Positions 1 to 7,000 of a stretch of 11,093 bases of DNA are shown piece by piece. The stretch comes from Pseudomonadota bacterium (GTDB lineage: Bacteria; Pseudomonadota; Alphaproteobacteria; Reyranellales; Reyranellaceae): the NCBI GenBank assembly GCA_023386865.1, contig JAEWIV010000081.1, positions 1 to 11,093 on the forward strand. The letters are read 5' to 3'. Under the pieces are notes generated by a model that did no database searches, was not told where the DNA came from, and was given only the letters and a program-made list of their open reading frames with translations. Both the position numbers and the translations under genes were made by a program. Every line of letters starts with the position of its first letter. Position 1 is the first letter of the stretch.

Positions 1-1022
<1,022 letters not shown>

Positions 1023-1081
1023 CTCATCGTTCCGTGCAGCGGTCGACATCCGCTGCCGGCCTTGTGCCCGGACTTTTCCCA

Positions 1082-1276
1082 GACTTTTCAAAGAGACCTC
1101 TTCCGTGCGCTTCGACGACCTGGTGGCAGTAGCGAAGGGTGAACACCCGATCCCATCCCGAACTCGGCCGTGAAAACTTTCAGCGCCGATGGTACTGTGT
1201 CTCAAGACACGGGAGAGTAGGTCGCTGCCAGGTCTTCCAAGCGCACAGGACCTCTTTCGAGACGATGTCAAAAGTC
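1082..1276 (+). other. Extended processing stalk enclosing 5S rRNA
   Basis: The spacers on both sides of the 5S gene are complementary in register. GACTTTT (1082-1088) pairs with AAAAGTC (1270-1276), AAAGAG (1090-1095) with CTCTTT (1252-1257), and GTGCGCTT (1105-1112) with AAGCGCAC (1239-1246). Together they would form an interrupted helix with the mature 5S at its tip. Such stalks are the usual substrates for RNase III or RNase E during pre-rRNA processing; the particular enzyme here is inferred. A separate small hairpin, GCAGCGG/CCGCTGC (1036-1042 with 1050-1056), lies in the 23S-5S spacer. Confidence 0.7.
1117..1234 (+). rRNA. rrf: 5S ribosomal RNA
   Basis: A 118-nt gene about 95 bp after the 23S end. 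The termini pair to form helix I: GACCTGGTGGCA at the start with TGCCAGGTC at the end. Internal signatures include the loop B/C segment CACCCGATCCCATCCCGAACTCGG, written here as CACCCGATCCCATCC plus CGAACTCGG (1144-1169), and GATGGTACTG (1189-1198). The length and sequence fit an alphaproteobacterial 5S. The end points could be off by one or two bases, because they were set by maximising the terminal helix. Confidence 0.95.
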
Positions 1277-1292
1277 AGACGCATGGATTTGC

Positions 1293-1369
<77 letters not shown>

Positions 1370-1374
1370 AATCG

Positions 1375-1405
1375 AAAAGCCGTCCCCGCAAGGGGACGGC
1401 TTTTT
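1375..1405 (+). terminator. Intrinsic terminator of the rRNA operon
   Basis: A perfect 13-bp stem, AAAAGCCGTCCCC (1375-1387) with GGGGACGGCTTTT (1392-1404), closed by a GCAA tetraloop. A run of five T follows (1401-1405). It begins six bases after the tRNA CCA end. This is a textbook rho-independent terminator and marks the end of the rRNA/tRNA transcription unit. Confidence 0.93.
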
Positions 1406-1458
1406 GCTTTGGGCCATCCATCGGCGGCGCTCTATCATTCTCATGGTGTTGCCCTGGG

Positions 1459-1538
1459 GTAAGCGGCCGCACTACTGCTGCCCTGGGCCTATGCCGCTCT
1501 ACCAGAACTCAAGGCAGTGGCCTGAAAACAGCGCTTAC
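1459..1538. repeat. 80-bp segment with IS66-like inverted ends
   Basis: The segment begins GTAAGCGGCCGC (1459-1470) and ends CAGCGCTTAC (1529-1538), giving a 7-bp perfect terminal inverted repeat GTAAGCG/CGCTTAC. GTAAGCG is the usual outermost sequence of IS66-family ends. It interrupts the decayed OrfB: FLD is read on one side (minus strand, to 1539), and QGNTM is read on the other (from about 1457), where OrfB relatives have FLxRxGHxMS. No intact 8-bp target duplication is seen; the flanks gccctggg and gatccagg agree at 4 of 8 positions. A 9-bp direct repeat, TGCCCTGGG, occurs at 1450-1458 and 1479-1487. It is best read as a deletion derivative or small non-autonomous element. The call rests on short matches and may be chance. 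Confidence 0.4.
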
Positions 1539-1787
1539 GATCCAGGAAGATGCGGATGCGCCGGTAGCCGAAGCGCGGCTACTGCGCGCTCAGTGTTGCC
1601 ATGCACGTCAGCACCGGCCCATCCTTCTCCGCCTTCACAGAGCGGTAGCCCAGCGCCGACCGCTTCTTCCATGTGTAGATCGTCTGATCGCTCACACCGT
1701 GCCGCTTGGCCACCACCGGCACCGTGTCCCGACCCGTCTCCCGCAAGATCCCAACGATCTGCTCTTCGTGAACCTCGACTTCTTCAT
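1539..1787 (-). pseudogene. IS3-family transposase, orfA-orfB fusion remnant
   Basis: From an ATG at 1787, preceded by AGGAGG, the frame opens MKKSRFT, the common start of IS3 OrfA. One base is then missing near 1766. In the shifted frame the text continues EEQIVGILRETGRDT, then VAKRHGVSDQTIYTWKKR, the OrfA helix-turn-helix. At about 1660 it jumps directly to SALGYRSVKAEKD, which belongs to the N-terminal part of OrfB, so the rest of OrfA is deleted. A TAG at 1579-1581 interrupts OrfB inside AQ-stop-PRFGYRRIRIFL, where functional relatives have AQYPR(F/Y)GYRR. Homology breaks at 1539, where the IS66-like segment begins. The catalytic DDE domain is absent. No functional product is expected. 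Confidence 0.85.
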
Positions 1788-1856
1788 CCTGCCTCCTCGC
1801 CGAGGCCAGTCTCTCGATTAATCCATGGCCCGAAAACCCGGGAGAAGGTCAGGGCG

Positions 1857-2201
1857 TTAAGCCATCACGGACGCTTCGAATGACAAAGCCCCGCACTGCC
1901 CTTCAGGGCGGTGCGGGGCCTCGACGCCTCGCTCCGGCAGCCAGTACATCCGTGGCCCGCCGGGAAGAGGAGAATGACGAGCCGAAGATCGGCCTGCGAC
2001 TTTCAGGTTGTCGGCGGACAGCTTGGTGCTGCGCCGGCCCGACACGAGGTCGAACTGGATCTTCTGGCCTTCGACCAGATGAGCGAGGCCGGCACGCTCT
2101 ACAGCGCTGATATGGACGAAGGCATCCTTGCCACCGTCATCAGGCTGGATAAAGCCGAAGCCCTTGGCCGACTTGAACCACTTCACGGTTCCCGTAGACA
2201 T
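1857..2201 (-). CDS. Cold-shock domain protein (CspA family) with C-terminal extension
   Basis: Residues 1-69 form a complete cold-shock domain, the OB-fold that binds single-stranded RNA and DNA and melts mRNA structure. MSTGTVKWF is the first strand, KGFGFI (13-18) is RNP1 and AFVHI (27-31) is RNP2. VERAGL and a closing SADNLKVA (62-69) are typical of alphaproteobacterial versions, which usually end there at about 68-70 residues. Here no stop follows. The frame continues 45 residues (70-114) of Pro/Arg/Gly-rich sequence that does not resemble a domain, crosses the probable terminator hairpin, and ends at TAA just beside the IS remnant. The start is supported by GAAAGGG about 8 bases upstream on the minus strand. 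It is transcribed divergently from the desaturase. The domain call is secure; whether the extension exists in the protein, or reflects a lost stop or a sequencing error, is open. Confidence 0.9.
   Translation of the reverse strand: MSTGTVKWFKSAKGFGFIQPDDGGKDAFVHISAVERAGLAHLVEGQKIQFDLVSGRRSTKLSADNLKVAGRSSARHSPLPGGPRMYWLPERGVEAPHRPEGQCGALSFEASVMA
1883..1919 (-). terminator. Probable terminator of the cold-shock gene
   Basis: On the minus strand GCCCCGCAC pairs with GTGCGGGGC, continues through one C-A mismatch and GCCC/GGGC, and closes with a TGAA loop. It is followed by TTTGT. The stem is very stable but the T tract is short. It lies inside the extended cold-shock reading frame, about 70 bases downstream of the point where the domain normally stops, which suggests it was the original terminator. 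Confidence 0.7.
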
Positions 2202-2455
2202 GGGAGAACCCTTTCACTTGAACTAAATATGCGTGCGCGCCTGCTGCCTTGGACAGAAGGCCGACCGTCGAATTCGCATTGGTTTTGGGAATAAGTCGAT
2301 GGCAGGGGCGCCAGTGGCGCGGCCAAATCATCGACCCGCTTGATATGGACATTCGCCTCGCATTTGTAAGGGCCATTGCAATGCATACCCGAAGAGCCCA
2401 CTTATGCTGTGTCGACACTATCGTCGTCGACTTTAACCGGACAAAGGACAGCCTC
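2202..2455. other. Divergent intergenic region, cold-shock gene / desaturase
   Basis: These 254 bp must contain the promoters for both divergent genes and the 5' leader of the cold-shock mRNA. I could not identify a convincing -35/-10 pair with normal spacing on either strand. A short GC-rich inverted repeat, GGCGCCAGTGGCGC, lies at about 2307-2320. The plus-strand frame of the desaturase is open back to 2249, but the codons before 2456 do not look like desaturase sequence. Confidence 0.5.
2443..2448 (+). promoter_or_regulatory. Ribosome binding site of the desaturase
   Basis: AAAGGA sits 7 bases before the ATG at 2456. It decides for this start over the earlier in-frame ATG at 2249, which would add 69 residues of non-family sequence. 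Confidence 0.7.
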
Positions 2456-3481
2456 ATGGATGCCGACCGGGCGCCGACCCGTTCGGGTGCCGAGGTGCGA
2501 CAGGCCGCAGCCGCCTTCGCACATCCGATCACAGGCCACGGAGTGCTACAGCTCTTGACGTCCTTTGGTCCCTTCATCGCCGTATGCACGGCAATGTATC
2601 TCGTCTTCCCGATCTCCTATGTTTTCACCCTTGCGCTCGCCTTGCCAGCGGGTGCGCTGCTCGTCCGCATTTTCATCGTCCAGCACGACTGCGGTCACGG
2701 CTCTTTCTTGGCTTCGGCACGCGCCAACGCCATCATCGGCCGACTGTGCAGCCTACTGACTTTCACGCCGTTCGTGAATTGGGCGCGCCAGCACAGCTTG
2801 CATCACGGCAATTGGAGCAACCTCGACCGCCGCAAAGGCAGCGACCTCTATTCGGCCTGCCTGACAGTGCGCGAATACCTTGCCCTGTCGCGCTGGCAAC
2901 GCTTGTTGTATCGCCTGCCGCGCCATCCGCTCGTGGCCAACGTGCTGCTGCCACCGCTGGTGTTTCTGGTGCTCTACCGGATGCCGCTCGATACGCCGCG
3001 CCGCTGGGTGCGCGAGCGTCGGTCGGTGCATCTCACCAATGCGGCGCTCGTCGGATTGTTCGGCACGCTGGTGATGCTGCTGGGCTGGCAGAAGGTCCTG
3101 ATGGTTCATTTGCCGGTGATGGTTGTCGCCTCGATCCTGGGCGTCTGGCTGTTCTCGCTGCAGCACCGCTTCGAGATGGCGCACTGGACGCGGCGCGAGG
3201 AGTGGAACGCCTCAGACGCGTCGATGGAGGGCTCGTCGTGGTTCGGCTTGCCGCGCGTCCTGCACTGGCTGACCGGAAACATTGGCTTCCATCACGTCCA
3301 CCATCTCAATCCACGCGTGCCAAGCTATCGGCTTTGCGCCGCGCACGACGCCGTCCAGGCGGTGTGGCCGGTTCAACCGCTCAGCCTGATGGGCGGGATT
3401 CGGGCGCTCTGGCTGACCTTGTGGGATGAAACGAGCGAGCGGTTGGTGAGCTTCCGTGCCGTCGACCGGAGCCTCGCCTGA
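2456..3481 (+). CDS. Membrane fatty-acid desaturase, three-histidine-box type
   Basis: A 341-residue integral membrane di-iron desaturase that introduces a double bond into acyl chains of membrane lipids using O2 and an electron donor. All three metal-binding histidine boxes are intact: HDCGH (77-81), HSLHH (113-117) and HHVHH (279-283). The first is followed by GSF and the third is preceded by GNIGF, as in delta-12/omega-6-like bacterial members. Hydrophobic membrane segments lie before box 1 (about 38-75) and in the middle (about 160-240), leaving the boxes on the cytoplasmic face. The length is normal for the family. The start at 2456 is chosen from the ribosome site AAAGGA and from homology beginning here. 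The stop overlaps the next gene's ATG (TGATG), suggesting an operon. Regiospecificity (delta-12, delta-9 or another) and substrate cannot be read from the sequence. A beta-carotene ketolase/hydroxylase-type activity is less likely. Confidence 0.92.
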   Translation: MDADRAPTRSGAEVRQAAAAFAHPITGHGVLQLLTSFGPFIAVCTAMYLVFPISYVFTLALALPAGALLVRIFIVQHDCGHGSFLASARANAIIGRLCSLLTFTPFVNWARQHSLHHGNWSNLDRRKGSDLYSACLTVREYLALSRWQRLLYRLPRHPLVANVLLPPLVFLVLYRMPLDTPRRWVRERRSVHLTNAALVGLFGTLVMLLGWQKVLMVHLPVMVVASILGVWLFSLQHRFEMAHWTRREEWNASDASMEGSSWFGLPRVLHWLTGNIGFHHVHHLNPRVPSYRLCAAHDAVQAVWPVQPLSLMGGIRALWLTLWDETSERLVSFRAVDRSLA

Positions 3482-3786
3482 TGCGTTACCTTGGCGCTCT
3501 GCGTGGAGCCGGAACGCTCCTCGGCGCGACGGGACCGCTTGGCCGGGCCGATTACGAACTCGACGGCTATCTCATGAAGCCGGGCGAGGTGGTAGCCTCG
3601 GGTGAGATCCGCATGAAGCCCGAGGACCTGAACCAGGCCTTCGGCCGGCGCGATCTTAGCTTGCGGACGGAGGACGGCCGGGTATTGGAACTGCACTTTT
3701 CCGGCAAGCGCCTGAACCACACGAGCAATGCCGCTCATGCGGACATAAGAAGCGGCCTGCCCGATGCCAAGGACTGGCCGCGCTAG
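3481..3786 (+). CDS. Small conserved-looking hypothetical protein
   Basis: A 101-residue soluble protein with no signal peptide or membrane segment. The start ATG overlaps the desaturase stop by one base and has GGAG 9 bases upstream, so translation is probably coupled. The central part (about residues 22-75: RADYELDGYLMKPGEVVASGEI, given here as RADYELDGY then KPGEVVASGEI, followed by FGRRDLSLRTEDGRVLELHFSG) alternates polar and hydrophobic residues, as in a beta-sandwich or barrel. The C-terminal part, AHADIRSGLPDAKDWPR, is hydrophilic. It resembles short uncharacterised proteins of alphaproteobacteria, in my recollection only, and no function is assigned. Its position suggests a role linked to the desaturase or to lipid metabolism, which is inference. 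Codon use matches its neighbours, supporting a real gene. Confidence 0.8.
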   Translation: MRYLGALRGAGTLLGATGPLGRADYELDGYLMKPGEVVASGEIRMKPEDLNQAFGRRDLSLRTEDGRVLELHFSGKRLNHTSNAAHADIRSGLPDAKDWPR

Positions 3787-3800
3787 CCAACGCTGTGTTC

Positions 3801-3831
3801 AAGTTCGGCAGATCGGCAAAAAGCCGAACTT
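3801..3831. repeat. Perfect 9-bp inverted repeat (hairpin)
   Basis: AAGTTCGGC (3801-3809) pairs with GCCGAACTT (3823-3831) across a 13-base loop containing an A5 run. It starts 15 bases after the stop of the small hypothetical gene, so it may stabilise the 3' end of, or terminate, the desaturase operon. No T tract follows on the plus strand, so a standard rho-independent terminator is not supported. Confidence 0.6.
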
Positions 3832-4078
3832 AGCCGCGTCGTGATGCTTTGGCGGTCACACCGATGGCGCGCGCGGGCACTCGTTGAGGGTGCTCGGCAG
3901 ATAAAGTGGCCGCAGCCTTATTGTGGTCGGTATCGCACGTTAGTACGAGGCGTGACGCCAGATCGAATTCCGATCGTGCGTCGCGGCGCTGTCAGGCGCT
4001 TCGTCTCGCCCCACCGGTTGTGCTGATCAGCTTGCACCGCTCGGGCGGCACCTTGGTCTCGCGCTTTTCGTGCGGTCC

Positions 4079-4085
4079 GGAAAGG
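4079..4085 (+). promoter_or_regulatory. Putative ribosome binding site of the glucan synthase
   Basis: GGAAAGG lies 8 bases before the TTG at 4094. It is the only Shine-Dalgarno-like sequence near an in-frame start codon. The alternative GTG at 4070 has no purine-rich sequence upstream, and no ATG is available in frame before the conserved region. Confidence 0.5.
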
Positions 4086-4093
4086 CCGGTAGA

Positions 4094-7000
4094 TTGTACC
4101 CCCTCCTGCAGCGTGTATTTGCGCCTTCGCAAACCATTTCCCTTTGGAATGAAGGCGATCCCATCCGCAGCGAGCTGTTCAGCGTTGAACGGCTGGAACA
4201 GCACGCAGTAAGCCTCGCCGTCAGCCAGACCGTCTCTCCCCCGGCACCGAGGGTCAGGCCACTTGTCGCTCGCTTGGCGGACAATGAGCGCCTCCTGATC
4301 GATGCGTACCGCGCCATCGCGAAGACGGCCGGCAAGGGGCGGCCAATCACACCCGCTGGAGAGTGGCTGCTCGACAACTACCATCTGGTCGAGCGCCAGG
4401 TACGCGAGGTCCGCACCGACCTGCCGCCGGGCTACTACAAGCAGCTCCCCAAGCTGAGCAGTGGCCCGCTGGCCGGCTATCCCCGCGTGTTCGGTCTGGC
4501 CTGGGCGTTCGTCGCCCATACCGACAGCCGGTTCGACCCGGAGGCCCTGACCCGCTTCGTGCGCGCCTACCAGACCGTCCAGCCCCTCAGCATCGGCGAA
4601 CTCTGGGCGGTGGCGATCACGCTGCGCATCGTTCTGGTCGAGAACCTGCGGCGATCGGCCGTGGCCATCATGAGCCGCTGGTCGGCGCGCGAGGAGGCCG
4701 ATGCCGTGGCCGACCGGCTGTTGGGCGTGAACGATCTGGTCGCCGATCCGTCGGCACTCGCGCTCCAGCCGCGAGCGCGGCTCTCCGAGGGCTTCATCGT
4801 CCAGCTGGTACAGCGCCTGCGGGACCAGGATCCGCAATCGACGCCCGCCGTGGGGTGGCTCGAGGAACGGTTGAAGGGCGACGGCATGAATGCCGACGAG
4901 CTGGTGCGCCGGGAACATCAGCTCCAGGGCGCGACCAACGTCACAGTGCGCAACATCATCACGAGCATGCGGCTGATCTCCGACGTCGACTGGGCGAAGC
5001 TGTTCGAGGAGGTGAGCCCGGTCGACGATATCCTGCGCGCCGGCAGCATGTTCTCCGCCATGGACTTCGCGACGCGCAACCTCTATCGCACCACGATCGA
5101 GCAGATGGCGCGCGGTAGCGGGCTCACGGAACCGGCGATCGCGCTTCGCGCCCTCGAGGCTGCGTCACTGGCTGACAAGCGGGATGACGACGAGCGGCGA
5201 CGCGAACCGGGCTACTACCTCGTCGGCGGTGGCCGCACCGCCTTCGAGCGTTCACTGGATTTCCGTCCCCGTGGCCTTGCCCTGCGGCGCCGTTTCATCG
5301 CCATGGGAATCGCAGGCTATGTTGCCAGCGTCTCCGGCACCGCCGCCTTGCTTCTGGCCCTTCCGCTGCTCGTGATGGCGCAAGTCGGACTTGCCGACTG
5401 GCAGGTCATGATGATCACCCTGGTCGGTCTCCTGCCCGCGGTCGACGCCGCCTTGCTGCTGGTCAATCGGGCGGTCACCGGTGGCTTCGGCGCCACCCTG
5501 CTGCCCGGCCTCGACCTGCGCAAGGGCGTGCCGTCACCCCTGCGCACCGTGGTTGCCATCCCGACATTGTTCACGAGCCGCAGCGGCGTCGACGAGCAGA
5601 TCGAACGGCTTGAGGTGCACTATCTCTCCAATCCTCTCGGCGCCGTGCACTTCGCGTTGCTGTCGGACTGGACCGACGCAGCAGCCGAGACGGTTCCAGG
5701 GGACGCCGATCTTCTGGCCGCGGCCGTCGCCGGCATCGCCCGCCTCAACCGCCGACATCCCGCCGGCGACGGTGCCGATCGCTTTCTCCTGCTGCACCGG
5801 CGACGCGTCTGGAATGACGCCCAAGGCCGCTGGATGGGATGGGAGCGCAAGCGTGGCAAGTTGCACGAGCTCAACCGCCTGCTGCGCGGGGCGACCGACA
5901 CGACGTTCCTCGGCCCCGCGTCGCGCCTGCCGGCCGGCGTCCGCTACGTCGTTACGCTCGATTCCGATACGCGATTGCCGCGCGATGCCGTTCAGCGGCT
6001 AGTCGGCAAGATGGCCCATCCGCTCAACCGGCCGCGAGTCGACGGCGCGCTAAACCGGGTTGTCGAAGGCTACGGCGTGCTGCAGCCGCGTGTCACGCCG
6101 TCCCTGCCGGTCGGCGCGGAAGGATCTCGGTTCCAGCGGATCTTCTCGAGCAGCAGCGGCATCGATCCCTATTCGTCGGCGGTATCGGACGTCTACCAGG
6201 ACCTATTCGGCGAAGGCTCCTACACGGGCAAGGGCATCTACGACATCGACGCCTTCGAGGCGGCCTTGGCCGACCGCGTTCCCGACAACACCATGCTGAG
6301 CCACGATCTTTTCGAGGGCGTGTTCGCACGCTCGGGTGTGGTATCCGACATCGAGGTCGTCGAGGAATTTCCCGCCCGGTACGACGTCGCCACCGCGCGC
6401 CAGCACCGCTGGGCGCGTGGCGACTGGCAATTGCTGCCTTGGCTGTTCGGCCGCGTGAAAGGCAGTCTGTCTCAACGGCGGACCAGTCCCGTGACGGCCG
6501 TCGGCTTCTGGAAGATGTTCGACAACCTACGGCGCACGCTGTCGGCGCCGGCTGCGTTCGTCGCCTTGCTGGTCGGCTGGACCCTGCCGAGTGCCGCCGC
6601 GTTCGTGTGGACCGGCTTCGTCGTGCTGACGATCGGCCTGCCCACCATGCTGCCGGTGATTTCGGCGCTGCTGCCGCGCAACTCCGCCATTACCACGCGC
6701 AGCCATCTGTCGGCGCTCGTGTCCGACATCCGGCATGCGGCGTCGCAGACTGCCTTGCTCTTGGCCTTTCTTCCCCATCAAGCCTGGCTCATGCTCGACG
6801 CGATCGGACGGACTCTCTACCGCCTGTTCGTCAGTCGCCGTCGCCTGCTCGACTGGACTACCGCCGCTCAGTCGATGGGCCTGCTGCGGCCGGGCTGGCC
6901 CGCGTTTGCCGGCCAGATGGCGGGAAGTTTATTCATTACCTCTTTGGCCGCGCTGGCCGTCTGGTATGCCGGTCGCGCGGCGCTGCCGGCGGCCGCTCCC

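Larger units (their letters stand above)
1409..1851 (-). mobile_element. Degraded IS3-family insertion sequence remnant
   Basis: The minus strand carries broken pieces of both IS3-family transposase frames (see the pseudogene entry). The likely outer end lies at 1851: on the minus strand it begins TGACCTTCTCCCGGG, which has the TGA start usual for IS3 ends. About 60 bp of leader follow before the orfA start. The other end cannot be placed. Weak orfB-like coding (Gln-Gly-Asn-Thr-Met) continues to roughly 1440 and then fades toward the rRNA terminator. The element therefore sits between the rRNA operon and the cold-shock gene and looks long inactive. The left boundary given is nominal. Confidence 0.7.
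3787..4093. other. Intergenic region upstream of the glucan synthase
   Basis: These 307 bp carry no convincing gene. They contain the 9-bp hairpin at 3801-3831 and a small inverted repeat, GATCG-aattc-CGATC (3961-3975), which could be an operator but may be chance. The glucan synthase frame is open back to a TGA at 3953, but the residues read before 4094 show no family similarity. No clear promoter with consensus spacing was found, although one would be expected here. Minus-strand ORFs crossing this region run into the synthase and look like shadows. Confidence 0.5.

Noticed and set aside
2364..2421. Possible sigma-70 promoter (TTGTAA or TTGCAA with TATGCT) for the desaturase
   Set aside because: The spacings are about 14 or 20-21 bases, outside the usual 16-18, so it is not supported.
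2249..2455. Upstream extension of the desaturase to ATG 2249
   Set aside because: The extra 69 residues lack family similarity and cover the divergent promoter region. ATG 2456 has a good ribosome site.
2584..3429. 281-codon plus-strand ORF overlapping the desaturase
   Set aside because: It is in a different frame from the histidine-box protein and shows the Arg/Ala-rich composition of a GC-rich shadow frame.
3992..4918. 308-codon minus-strand ORF opposite the start of the glucan synthase
   Set aside because: It is antisense to conserved NdvB sequence, has no recognised domain and has shadow-like composition.
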